Shown piece after piece: positions 22,612 to 33,537 of a DNA stretch of 64,000 bases. The position numbers and the translations under genes were made by a program. The notes beneath the pieces are model-generated. The model was not told the DNA's origin, did no database searches, and was given only the letters and a program-made list of their open reading frames with translations. The stretch's first letter is position 1, and each line of letters opens with the position of its first letter. Source of the stretch: Antedon bifida (lineage: Eukaryota; Echinodermata; Crinoidea; Comatulida; Antedonidae); NCBI GenBank assembly GCA_963402885.1, contig OY727100.1, positions 21,423,665 through 21,487,664 on the forward strand, written 5' to 3'.

Positions 22612-23440
22612 ATAAGTACAAGAAGCAAGCAAATTATTAAAAAAATCACTGAAAATATTTCATAATAAATATTTACTAAATGGTTCTGGTTGTAAAATCA
22701 ACTGGATGAAATACTTGCCATTTCTTTATACTGTAATTGTGTGTATGTATTTATGTGTAGACAAGAATGACCTGTATGTACCACCAGAAAATCAATTGAA
22801 AAAATTGTTTACTAGAAGGTACTCCGAGAGTACAAACCTCCGCCTACTGTAAAATTCCCCTACATAAAATGTCCTCGGAAAATATATATATATGTGTAAA
22901 TAGGCTAACCGCACACTACAAAGTTGTGAATGAGAGTTTGGTGTAATGGTGTATGTATCCAGCCTCTCACAGCTGAGATCGCTGGTTCAAGTCACGCCGA
23001 GGTTTTTTTTTTGTTATTTCTTATTTTTTTTGTGACTCTGACCCTTCAAAATTTAACCACAATTATATGATGAGTCATTGATCATTGTGGCTAAGTTTGG
23101 TGAGAATCGGATAAAAACTGTGGTCTCTAGGTAGTAAAATAGTTTTTTGTTAGTTGTGACCTTGACCTGTGGCCTCCAGGCTGTTCACAGACACACAAAC
23201 ATACAGGGGTGAAAACATAACCTCCTTGGCGGGGGTAATGAAAACCACATCTTTAGTGGTAATAGAATAATATAATTCTAACCATTAAACAAGTCACTAA
23301 TATACATTACCTTTGATATAATGGTACAACCCACCATTAAAAAAAAAATCTTAGTTTTCTAGATCTAGAAAACTAAGATAATTATCTTAGGTCTTAGTTT
23401 TCTAGACACCCATCATCGGACCTAGAAATTTTATTTCACA
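22612..23440 (+). repeat. Displaced C-arm block, interrupted by a SINE
   Basis: Direct-orientation match to 14625-15010 (landmarks GTACAAGAAGCAAGCAAATT, GCCATTTCTTTATACTGTAA, TATAATGGTACAACCCA). It is interrupted at about 22815-23240 by a tRNA-derived element absent from the other copy. It ends in the palindrome TTTTCTAGATCTAGAAAA near 23354. Confidence 0.75.
22815..23240 (+). mobile_element. tRNA-derived SINE with RTE-like tail
   Basis: A tRNA-like head lies at about 22935-23002, with an A-box-like GTGTAATGGTG and a B box GGTTCAAGTC. The 3' portion (CAGGCTGTTCACAGACACAC, GGGGTGAAAACATAACCTCC, TTGGCGGGGGTAATG) is the type of tail widespread in marine animal SINE/LINE pairs. The 5' part begins AAGGTACTCCGAGAGTAC. 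The paralogous site at about 14825 reads straight across the insertion point, confirming the element boundaries. Confidence 0.75.
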
Positions 23441-23802
23441 TCTCATCGAACCCGGGGAGGTTAGAAATGTTCTGACCCCAACACCTAACTTATGTATGGT
23501 AGACGGTAATTTCCGATATAAATCGAATAACATACACATCGCGCCGAGCAAACCAAGTTTGATGTTGATCTATGTTCATCAGAGCCATATATATATGGCT
23601 CTGATGTTTATGCTTATGTAACGCCCTCTATAATATCCTAATTTATTCATGAATTATTACATTTATAGGAGAAAAATATTATTGCGACACCACGAGTTTT
23701 GCTTACTTATTATTATTATTATTATTAACTATCTGTTTAAAACATGTTTGTTCTGGGACGGTGCGGCCATACACAACTACCATAAACGTGTATTCTAACA
23801 TT

Positions 23803-24010
23803 GCTCTCTCAGCTCTAGTAGATTGGGTTCGAATCTCAACGTATATTTTTTTTATTATTTTTTTTTAATTGAAAATAAATATTGTTCTTCTTTGATTTTG
23901 AAAGAGAGATATCTCTCTTTCAAAATCAAAGAAAAATAATATTTATTTTCAATTAAAAAAAATATATATATCCGTAGAGGTTCGAACCCAATCTACTAGA
24001 GCTGAGAGCA
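23803..24010. repeat. Nearly perfect ~200 bp palindrome
   Basis: The centre of symmetry is between 23910 and 23911 (GAGAGAT|ATCTCTC). Arms of roughly 100 bases each run out through TTTGATTTTGAAAGAGAG and AATTGAAAATAAATATT to AGATTGGGTTCGAA and CTCTCAGCTCTAGTAG. A GGTTCGAA B-box-like word sits in each arm, so a tRNA-like segment may have been duplicated head to head. Transcribed RNA would form one long hairpin. Confidence 0.8.
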
Positions 24011-24142
24011 CCCAAACCCGAGCATTACCCGTAACGCCACAAAGTAGTACATGACTGAACAGCTGATTAGTCTATTTATACTTGTATTACGTAATTCATC
24101 ATTACGTCATAAATATCCTATTAACCTTGTAAAAACCAAAAT

Positions 24143-24410
24143 GATCAGTTAGCTCAGTCGCCTGAGCGTCGTGTTGACAACACGTATGTCGTGGGTTCGA
24201 TTCCCACGCTGGTCGGTGGAATAGAGTTTAAAGGTATGCGACCACTGTGTTTGGGGTTCACAGAATTATACGTCCCCCTTTCCACCACACATCATGAGGC
24301 GACAACATCAATGCATCTGGTGATGTGCTGGAAACGACCCCAAAAGGCTGTGGCAGGGCCTTAGTGCTGAGGCAGGGAGAGCACATTTACCATCTTTTTT
24401 TTTTTTCCAA
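24143..24410 (+). mobile_element. tRNA-like sequence (GAC anticodon geometry) heading a SINE
   Basis: Positions 24143-24214 fold as a canonical 72-base tRNA: acceptor GATCAGT/GCTGGTC (7 pairs with G-T), D arm GCTC/GAGC, anticodon arm with loop TTGACAA (anticodon GAC, formally valine), T arm GTGGG-TTCGATT-CCCAC. The first anticodon-stem pair is T-T. A body of about 190 bp follows (GGCAGGGCCTTAGTGCTGAG) and ends in a T run. Because animals generally read GTC with an inosine tRNA, and because a body and tail follow, I call a SINE rather than a functional tRNA gene. Confidence 0.6.
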
Positions 24411-24731
24411 CCGGTATTCGATCTCGTAAATTTTATGTTTGCCGCCCTCAATTTTAATAGAAATTGAATTTATTATTTTCATCGCAGGTGTACGAAACGG
24501 TTTCGTATGCCGTGCGTTGTTATGCAATGGTTGTGTAATAGTCATTCGCGGTCAACACGCCACACTGTTCAATTTTGATTTTGTTAATCAATGTTGCTAC
24601 ACTTGGGAGCGAAATATCCGATTCATGCAAGATATTGTAATTGTATTGTAATATGTTATGAATACACGTTTATGGTAGTTGGTGTGTATGGCCGCACCGT
24701 CCCAGAACAAACATGTTTTAAACAGATAGTT

Positions 24732-26940
24732 TGTCTCCGATGGTTTTTGTATGGGGTTAATGGAGAGTGAAATAAGATAAAATATAGAACATTTGTAAAG
24801 ACGCCGGTTTCTAGGCCAATTTCGAAGCTTAGAATAATTTCGCCGCCGGGCTAGGCCTTAGGCATATACGAAGTCGAGTTTTAAAGTAGAAAACCCAAAT
24901 TGGGTCCACTTGAGCACAGTGTATTAACATACGAAACGATATTAAAAGTAGTGACTTATTTCTATTTATATCACTGCGCTACCCTGGTGCTAAATTGGGT
25001 CCACTTGAGCAGTTACCGTAGTATTATTTCTATTATTGAAGTTAATAAAGGCATAAATGGCGTTCCGTAGAGAAGTAGAGAATGCTCCAGTCGTCAAGAA
25101 TGACGCTCTGAAATATACCTCTTTTCAGACAACAATCGAAATAAAAAAAATAAATAAAAAAGACAATAACTACAGACTTAGGGCAAGTCTACAAAGATCT
25201 TAGAAAATACTTTGATCTTTGCTGCAGTGTTACGAGTCGCAAAACTATTAATCTTCCAGCAAAGTTGGTAAAGGTATGGAACGCAAAAAGTGCATTTGAC
25301 ACACAGTAGGAGGAATAAATAGACACTTTATTGTACATTTTAAGCATTAAAATACAATTGAGAAGAAATTTAAAACTTGATAGAAAAATAATATTCAGCT
25401 GAAAGAATGATCAATTAATTAATTATTAATTGGCCTAATTAAAGTATAATACAAAGAAGTGAGTCATAAGAGAATATAAAATAATTAATGTATTTATTAT
25501 CCCTAATTATTTACACTGTTAAGGGTTGATTCCCATTTAGATACTACAGAATGACATACATTAGTTTGACCAATCATAAGCAACGTTCGTTCGGAACTGC
25601 CGTTTGAGATTGGTCCAATTACTTGAGTACGTGAATTTTTGGTGAAAAAAAAACCATAATATAGACCTACCGCTTTACCATATGATTTTCTCTTGAATAA
25701 CTAATATTATTATGTAAAAGTGAAAGAATGTTTCGACACAATGACATGACACTTTAGATAGTCCTTTCTGTATATAATATTGTTCATTGTCTATTATTAT
25801 ATACATGCGTACATCAATTTTTAAGAAATTTAAAAAAAAATGCTTTTCTGATCATCCGGCCGCCGGTTATGAAACTCCGCATTAATAACGCGGAACTTTC
25901 GTCATTGTAGTAGAAGCTATCATATTTCTGCACAGCAATTAGACCTCCCGTCACGCTTCATTGCTTGCCAGGGCATGGTTTGTCTACACAACATTGGCCC
26001 AAGACGACCTAGGCCAAGTTTATGGCTTTCGCTCTCTGCGGGTGAAATCCAATTCTTGCAGGCGAGGATTATATAAGAGGTATTTTGTTATCCAATGAGA
26101 ACTGTTCTAATATAGACATTCGGTTTGCTCTTAGGATGGTTATGTATTATAGATCTGCTCGCAACCAACAATCACGGTAATCTCTTCTTCGTCGGTCACA
26201 TTTGCCTAGACAGAAGAAGAGATTACTTTCCTAAATGTACTTAACCTAACCCTCTAAATAATCTCTCTCAACTATTAAAAAACATGCTATTGATAGACCT
26301 CGAACCCAGGGTACCACTCGACCAAACATTTCGGTTGGGATAGTCACGTCAATTGACTATGATGGATGGCATGGTTGTTCAGTCTAGTGTGACCGTTTAT
26401 TCAAATGAGGCAAATGTGACCGAGGAAGAATAACTTACCCAACAATCACTTGCATTTTGAAATTTCAAGTTTTAGATTTAAATTTATACTTTTTGTTAGC
26501 CAGATTTGAAATGCTTGTCGATATGTATGGCACGCCTTCAATGTAAAAAAGGGCGTAGTATTTGTAATTTAAATCGCAATTGTCATAAATTCAGATATTT
26601 TCCTATTATTCCTGTTTGGAAAATGTTTCATGCAAGTCGAAATGAACATGATGAACACATTCTCCTTTCGAATAGGACGTACAATTCCCCGGCGGGCGAA
26701 ATTTACGGTGTTCGATATTGTGACATCTCAATAATATCTCTTCTTCTGTGATGGCGCTACTTTTCGTCATGTATTGATTTATAGAATGACGTAATATATA
26801 ACGATATGCGATATGGTATAAATACATAGCAAGCAAGCTGGGTACCCATTGATCAGTATGTACTTGTGGATCAAGAACAAATGAATTAAACTTTGAACTC
26901 GTTGTATTGAGGTCACGGAACGTTATATCATTCCATTCGT
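24732..26940. other. Intergenic DNA, including GPCR 3' flank
   Basis: No gene recognised. AAATTGGGTCCACTTGAGCA occurs twice (24896 and 24992), bounding about 75 bp. An inverted pair built on GACCAATCATAAGC / GAGATTGGTC lies near 25569-25625 and resembles the core of the GACCAATCA elements listed below. The last part should contain the 3' UTR of the minus-strand GPCR; the open frame at 26606-26944 has no recognisable domain. Confidence 0.4.
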
Positions 26941-28088
26941 TCATTCTTTTGTCTCGCCTCCCAAGTTATTTTTGCATACAGGTTCATTTTGTTTCAAACA
27001 CGTTGATTCGCTATCCTTTTCGCCATCTGTTAAATAAACTGTGCGCATGTGCAGATCTGCCTGCGTTTGCCGCGTGCTGAAGATTGAACGTGCGCTTGAA
27101 AGAAATCCGACTCGGAGTTGGCGGGAACGTTGGCTAGTACAACAAAGGTATTTCTTAAAATAATGCCGATGTCGTTTGCTGATTAAAAACAATGTTACCG
27201 GATTTATACAACCGCTTACATAGATCATCATTTCTGAAAATTGTTTAAATCTGATAAACGTGAGGTTTATATAATCATCATCGAAATGCGTTATCATAGA
27301 GCGAATAAAATGCGGTAACCAACACATCGCAAACATTACAGTGATGAGGAATAGGACCAGTGACGATCGCTTGCGTCGACGGATCTGATCGTCACGATTC
27401 GACGTCTGAATCGGCATCATCTTCACACTTTTAAACAATATACCTATTATCAAACAATAGTGTATTAGAATGATAAACAAGGGAATCGCATAGAGGGCAG
27501 CAAACTGGAATAAACCGTACAATCGACCAGATAGTTCTTGTGCAGGAAAATCAAGGCACCTCTCATTGCCTTCACTCGCATTGGTGTAAATAATTAGAGG
27601 CAACGTAAAAATGATGGCTACGATCCATATACTAAGCGTTATAACCATAACGTAGCGGGAAACGAAACCGCGTTGCGTTGTTGAAAACGCTTGATACCGT
27701 TCAACGCTGAGCCACGTGAGACTCAAAACTGAAACACCCTGGGAAATTAACAACCAGGTTTTAAAACATTTACACAATATATCGGTCCAACTTATAGTCA
27801 TGCTGTCGAAAATAAATGAAAGTGTATACGTAGGATAGGACACGAGTAGAAGCAAATCACCGACGGCTATATTGCATATCAACATGTTGCGCGTATTGCG
27901 CATAGTTTCATTGCGCAGAATTATGTAAATTAGCGTCAGGTTTCCAATCACACCGACTCCTACACATGTCAAGCAAATAGCTGCCCATAGATAAATTTGC
28001 CATGACTCTGCCCAATCCGAATCGTCAGTTATATCGCTTTCCAATGTTGTATTGAATGACTGATTCGACATCGCTGCAGTGGTTTTTA
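26941..28088 (-). CDS. Class A peptide GPCR, bombesin/GRP-receptor-like
   Basis: Seven-helix rhodopsin-family receptor of 376 residues, coding 28071-26941 without introns; a 5' UTR acceptor (TTTATTTCAG) sits 17 bases upstream of the ATG, so at least one upstream non-coding exon exists. Visible landmarks: N-glycosylation sequons NQS and NTT in the short N-terminus; GN in helix 1 (43-44); NIAVGD in helix 2 (67-72); cysteine pair 100 and 172; ERY at 124-126; CWLP at 250-253; NPVTLFLIS at 290-298; CC at 310-311 as likely palmitoylation. The helix 2-3 text (RNMLICNIAVGDLLLLVSYP; SQGVSVLSLTWLSVERYQA) resembles bombesin/GRP, endothelin-like and arthropod CCHamide receptors. Expected role: plasma-membrane receptor for a neuropeptide through G proteins. 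The ligand cannot be named from sequence. Confidence 0.85.
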
Positions 28089-28185
28089 CTGAAATAAACA
28101 GAAAGAGATCATTATATACCTGTATAATATAAATAATATAATATTTGTTTAGAATGAATTACAATTAATGGAGATAGAAATTCAT

Positions 28186-28258
28186 GATTCTAAGAGACTC
28201 GAACCTGGAATCTTCTGCTGGATAGGGAGACGTCCTACCGATTGACCACCACTAGGGC
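28186..28258 (-). repeat. tRNA-like fragment (SINE head)
   Basis: On the minus strand the segment reads GCCCTAGTGGTGGTCAATCG..., with an A-box-like TGGTCAATCGGTAGG and a B box GGTTCGAGTC, about 73 nt in total. The acceptor ends do not pair well, so a decayed tRNA-derived SINE is more likely than a working gene. It lies upstream of the GPCR start, in its 5' UTR intron or promoter. Confidence 0.5.
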
Positions 28259-28309
28259 TTTGGTATTGTTCAACGATTGAATCTAATCTTTAACACCCTC
28301 GGCGTGCGG

Positions 28310-28450
28310 TGGCATGGAACAACACACTTTTCCACTATGCGAATACGTATGCGTATTTATGATTCGATCTTTTAAATCCCTCTCTACGCATGCGTATAAG
28401 CAGACACTTAAAATCGGATTTATATCCCGATTGTACGCACGCGCACAACA
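28310..28450. repeat. Degenerate relative of the 37.4 kb palindromic MITE
   Basis: TTTTCCACTATGCGAAT, ATACGTATGCGTAT, TACGCATGCGTATAAGC and a CCCGATTGTACGCACGCG end echo the symmetrical sequence at 37360-37525. Both halves of an inverted structure are visible but decayed. Confidence 0.5.
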
Positions 28451-28459
28451 GAGACCAGA

Positions 28460-29580
28460 TTCATATACAGTAGGCCTATGACAGAAATTACATCAATACG
28501 CCCTCATTTATTACTGATTCAGACGGGATCTCCGAAGAGACACTTTTTGTGTTATATACATATTTCATTTCATATTTCATATATTTCGACCTCAAGTCTA
28601 CCACTTCATTTTACAATGTTTAGGCCACTTGCCGCTTCATTTTCAAATCCTGGATCTGCCACTGACTACCATATTCTGATTTTTTAGAAAAAACTCTACA
28701 GCTCACTATGTCGGTCGGTAAACACTAACTCAATTTGAACACGCGACTGCATCCATGTATAATATGGTCTTTTAAAGAAATTTTCTTCATTTATTAAATA
28801 ATTTCATAATTCAATAATTGTTATGTCAGAAAAAACACAAAACAGGTAAGAAAATGTTGCAATGATTTTGAAAGTGGTAACAATTTAAAACAAAGGCGCG
28901 GCCTACATTGTTTATCACAATAGGACCGGACCATGTTCATTATTATACATTAGTTACTGCAGTAAAACCATTTTTTTACTGAATTGTATGCTTTTGTGTG
29001 AATCATTCCAAGGTAGACGTTAATAGGGCACTCACTACAATAAACACTGTTTATTATTAATTATTAACGTTTTTATTTGTACATCATAGTAGAAGGTACA
29101 GAAAACAAAGTCCGGAAATATATAGGCAAAGAGAACAATGTAGACCAGTATAAGAACCTTGAATGAATGTAATACACAAATATTGTTCAGCGTTTATCTT
29201 TTCCGCCTAATAATACAACTTAGATAATATTGATTGCAAAAGAGTGGTGCGAGCAGATATCTAGACATACAAAATGTACACAAAAAAAAGGAGGAGAAAA
29301 ACGTAGGCCTTTTTTTTCCTTTTTTTTAACGAAAGACGTAAGCCTACTAATTTGCTCAACGATATACTAAAATGAATAGGCTGTTCAGTCACTAACGAAC
29401 GACGATTGATAGATATACATTTATCGTAAAAATTACGAGTCTTTTAATTTTTACCAGCAAACAATCACGTATATAAACACTCCACTGGCTTCCAATTAAA
29501 CAACGATATTTAAATTGATGCTAATTGCATATTATAAATCACTTCATGACAAATAACCACCATATATTTCCCTTCATTAT
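28460..29580. other. Intergenic DNA upstream of the GPCR
   Basis: I see no coding exon. Short fragments of the TTACTGCAGTAA-type repeat occur near 28953-29010 (GTTACTGCAGTAAAACC). The remainder is AT-rich and unassigned. Confidence 0.4.
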
Positions 29581-29790
29581 ACGTAGAACTTCAACCTGTA
29601 AAATATTTCGGCTACTATAGTGTAGTGTTTGTTTCACCTAGTGACCTCAACACCAAAAGTGATCAGCTCCTAAACTTTGGAACTATTACTTCCTATTACT
29701 TCATAATGCACCTTCTATTGAAGTTTTCAAACGCAAATTTTAAAAACCAATCTTTTTTGTTCTTTGTAATTTCAATCTGAAGATTATTTC
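29580..29790 (+). mobile_element. Decayed LINE 3' coding fragment
   Basis: Around 29677-29745 one frame reads LWNYYFLLLHNAPSIEVFKRKF, a text typical of the extreme C-terminus of LINE reverse transcriptases (LWN...NAPSIE.FKR.L). Upstream stops show it is dead. A TTACTTACTTAC tail-like repeat occurs further on near 30240, which may or may not belong to it. Confidence 0.45.
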
Positions 29791-30369
29791 GCTAAAAATG
29801 GATGATTAAGGGATGGATCAAGAACATTATCAGAAAAAGACCATTTAAGTGATATCTTATTGCTGTAAGTAAACTTATACTTATTTTTTATTTTTAACCG
29901 ATCTTAAAAGCAAGTAGGCCTAAACCATGGTGAATCAATGAAATTGAAAAAACTAATAGGTCAGTTTCTTCTTTCTACGCAACAGCAATCCGTGCAATTA
30001 ATGACGCATGTTTACGTTAAGTTTGTACTTCCACGTAACCTTAAATACCGGACTGGTGTCCGGTGGGGTTTAGTTTTTTACCAACTCCCCGAAACCAGTT
30101 CTAGAAATACCGGGATGGTGTCCGGTGGGGGATAGTTTCACCACGTAGTTTAAGTTCTATTTATTTGTTGTTAGCCGAAACCATTCAATTAATTTTAATG
30201 TAAATGTTTTTTTATATATTTACAAATGACAATAAATTTACTTACTTACTTAAATAAACCAACTTCATTCAAAGCTAGATATCGATCTCATTTTTTTTCA
30301 CAAATCTACTTTTTTCCCGATTTATTTTGTATTTAAGACAGGATGATGACCCGCAGTTGACTCCAGTCT

Positions 30370-30590
30370 TGATGCCCCGGTGTTGATTCCCCGGTGTTGG
30401 TGCCTCGGTGTTGATGCCCCGGTATTGATACCCCGGTGTTGATACCCCGGTGTTGATGCCCCGGTGTTGATACTCCGGTGTTGATACCCCGGTGTTGTTG
30501 CCCCGGTGTTGATACTCCGGTATTTACACCCCCGTGTTGATACTCCGGTGTTTACACCCCGGTGATTACACCCCGGTGTTGATGCCCCGA
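30370..30590. repeat. 14 bp minisatellite, about 16 copies
   Basis: The unit is of the form GATGCCCCGGTGTT, with variants GATACCCCGGTGTT, GATACTCCGGTGTT and TTACACCCCGGTG. Because 14 is not a multiple of three, an open frame through it (minus strand, 30322-30660) shows a repeating 14-residue peptide rich in NTGASTP and QHRGI. That frame is a by-product of the array; I do not call a gene. Confidence 0.85.
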
Positions 30591-32921
30591 TTTGGATATA
30601 ATAACAATAACAATTGACTTCTAATAATAATTCAACTATAAAACTAAAAGAATATTTCAAACTAACCTTGTGATTCGGGTACCTTAAAGTAGCAATTTAA
30701 AAGCCATCCTAAACCATCCAACTGTCGTAATAAACAACGAACGTGAATGCGGATAGTATAAACCGCGCTCTAATAAAACCAAAGTATTCGTCGTCCAATC
30801 AAATATCGCATTTCCGATCGATCTTATCTTTTATAGGCCGGTTTTGTACGCCTACTTCGATGTTGCTGACTATACTATTTTATTTAACGAGAGTTCAAAA
30901 CAATACCCTGAGGACACTTCCAACACGCCAACAGCAACCGGGAATCCACAAAATTTTAGGATTCAGCCAAGTAGCCTTTTTTGCAATTAAAATCTCATTA
31001 CACGGAATCTCTTCGATGTTATACAACACACTTCTCGTAGCAGGCGTGTTGAATATGCGTGTAATAGCCTGTTGTATAAACGCGCCCTATGGCACGCCAG
31101 GACGGACATAACTATACGTTAAATCATCAAAACCTTACGGATCATGCACAAGTATTATTTTCTTTGTGAATATTTATCTGTAATGTTAATTTTTATGATA
31201 CAAACGGAGAGGTTAAAATGTAATTGTAATTTAAACATTTTTTAGAACGATAATAATTACATTTAACCTTTAAAGGTATATACATTAGCCTATAGACCAG
31301 TTCGTTACTTTACTCACAAAAATTACTTTGCTCTATAATTACCGTATTTATTGGAATAAATGCGTTTATTGTTCGGTCTCGGGTCTTAGATGGGGGAGCG
31401 GTCTTAGGTGTGGAGGAGGGGGTGGTCTTAGGTGGGAGTGGGGAGTCTATTCGAGGAAAGTGTTTATTTTTTTGGGTGTAATATTGTAACATGTACTATA
31501 CAATTAAATAAATAGCTTATAATGTAGATATGGAAAAATACAACGATATGAAGTCAACAGAAATATTGAAATATGATACAACATAATAATATAAAGAACT
31601 AACATGATACAGTAACAATTAATAAGCAGTTGTATTGCCGTGAATTCTACTCAAATAGAAATATACAAATAATACTGTTTGTGTTTTGTATATGCAGGTG
31701 ACGATGCGTTTATTCGAGGGGGAAATAAGAGGTAGTTTATTCTATGTTTTTTGGGGGGAAGGTTATTCGAGTTTATTCAAAGCGGGCATTTATACGAATA
31801 ACGGTGTTTAAAAACTAAGCTTGTTATAATTGTTATCATAAATAAATATTGCTTGACATCTGGCAGCGGAAAAATAACATAAATAAATACTGCTATAGCC
31901 ACTAAATTAAAATTCAGTATTGTTATCGGTTCTAAATTGTACTGGTATGATGGCAACCATCATGTCAACAATATCTCTCCATTAGGCCTACTGGTTGCAT
32001 AAAACACACGTGACAAGTTGACGTCATACGCGCGCGTATAAAATATTCATTTATTCACATGACGGTATTATACTTAGAGACAATAAATGGCACCTAAAAA
32101 CGACTAAAAATAGGGTTACTGCTTATGTCTTTATACAGTACAGTACATTGTCTCTTTTTCAAATACGTTTGGCTGAATGGTATATAGTGTCTTACACTTA
32201 GTGAAGACAAGGATGCATGTTACCGTCGCTTGACAATTGTTTCTGGACGTGACACTGTACGCCACGACTTATTGTACTAAACTTTAAAGAAGAAGAATAA
32301 TAATCCACTGGGGGTATATTCTATACCTAACATCCATGGAAGAATACTAACAGAGGAAGCACAAACACGTATACATCAACAAAATATAGGCCTAGCAAAA
32401 GGGTAGGACCAACTTAATTCAGAAGGATATGTTGTATTCTTCAAATAGTATACAATCCATTTTACTTGTATCGATCAAATTTCTGCGGGCCGGCCACACG
32501 CACAGTCATAATTATTATATTGCCTAACAATAATATGATTACATAAAAGAGTGTTGCGTACGTCGGCCTCATGCGCAGATATATTGCCTAATAAAAACGA
32601 TTAAAACAACTTCATTACGTGTGTATAATGGATTTGAATTGAATAGAAACGATCGAAGAATTTATTATTGCCGTTCTCCTGGCATTGTACTATCACCCAA
32701 TTATCTTATTTTTGTTTAGTATCGTAGAATGTTCCGTGATACAGTATCACATGTTACAACTGTATCTTATAGAAATTACACGTATGACTATAATACTAGG
32801 TTAAAGGTAATGTTTAAAATGTGTCACATGTGATAGTGTGGTATTATATTATTATGATACTATATAAAAATGATGACATTTGTCTAGATACCCTGGCAGA
32901 TAGAATCTTCTGTACTATGAC
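30591..32921. other. Intergenic DNA without recognisable genes
   Basis: AT-rich sequence. A GGTCTTAGGTG repeat (three degenerate copies, 31374-31443) and the associated purine-rich tract give open frames on the minus strand with no recognisable domain. The open frame at 30743-31111 has no motif I know. Confidence 0.4.
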
Positions 32922-33537
32922 TTAAGGCCAATTTACACAGACGAGCGGTAACGGTAATACAAATATAGAATCTATATTAAATAATCAATGTTAACTTTTT
33001 GGTTAAACCAGTTGACAAGTACTTACTTGCTACGTTTCAGCTACTTTCAGTAGCCTTGATCACGCAAATGACGTTGACATGATGTTATTCTTTAAGCTTA
33101 CGTAATCACAAGTGGGAACCGACGACGCAACAGGGCATTTTCTTACGTTGCGTAGATTGCGTTACGTTGCGTCGCTAGTGGGAACCAAGCTTTATGACCA
33201 TTTACACACAACGCGGAGAGGACGGGCGATTTCCGCTCATAGAAACAGATTCTACGTGGGACAAAGCTACGCGGTTTTCGGCTAAAGCGTGGTTCCCACT
33301 AGAACGCAACGCAACGTAACGCAGCTACGTATCGACGCAAAGTGCTGTATTGCGTAATCACAAGTGGGAACCGACGATGCAACAGTGCTGTAAACATCGA
33401 AGGTTTGATTTCACGCAGGCGGGGGCAAACACAATTATTGGAAGGGCATTTGCTTATGTTGCGTAGATTGCGTTACGTTGCGTCGCTAGTGGGAACCAAG
33501 CTTTACCGTTACCGCTCGTCTGTGTAAATTGGCCGTT
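32922..33537. mobile_element. Composite TIR element containing MITE family 2 copies
   Basis: The left end TTAAGGCCAATTTACACAGA-CGAGCGGTAACGGTA (32922-32955) is the inverse of the right end at 33502-33537. Between them are a truncated family 2 copy (33095-33193), a segment with TCTACGTGGGACAAAGCTA (33195-33282) and a full family 2 copy (33283-33505). This looks like one TIR element into which others inserted. Confidence 0.7.
33283..33505. repeat. MITE family 2 copy
   Basis: Family 2 ends are close to AAGCTTGGTTCCCACTAG and the inverse, flanked by TA, with subterminal CGCAACGTAACGCA and internal GCGTAATCACAAGTGGGAAC and TTTGATTTCACGCAGGCGGG blocks. This copy has both ends. The open frame it carries is repeated in the 34.3 kb copy only because the DNA repeats. 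Confidence 0.8.

Larger units (their letters stand above)
23727..24731. mobile_element. ~1 kb DNA element with ~75 bp terminal inverted repeats
   Basis: The left end (AACTATCTGTTTAAAACATG from 23727, then TTCTGGGACGGTGCGGCCAT) is the near-perfect inverse of the right end finishing at 24731; the symmetry runs for about 75 bp to CGTGTATTC. Inside lie a roughly 200 bp palindrome (23803-24010) and a tRNA-like SINE (24143-24410). No transposase frame is present, so it is non-autonomous. Superfamily is unknown. Confidence 0.8.

Noticed and set aside
24143..24214. Functional tRNA-Val(GAC) gene
   Set aside because: The cloverleaf is good, but a SINE body and T tail follow, it sits inside a transposon, and a GAC valine tRNA is not expected in animals.
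24439..24651. 70-residue frame inside the 1 kb TIR element as a transposase remnant
   Set aside because: No DDE-type or other transposase motif can be seen and the frame is short.
26606..26944. 112-residue minus-strand frame overlapping the GPCR stop by ATGA
   Set aside because: Bacterial-style overlap means nothing in an animal gene; the frame has no domain and lies in the receptor's 3' UTR.
30370..30590. CRISPR-like array
   Set aside because: The units are contiguous 14 bp repeats without spacers, in an animal genome; it is a minisatellite.
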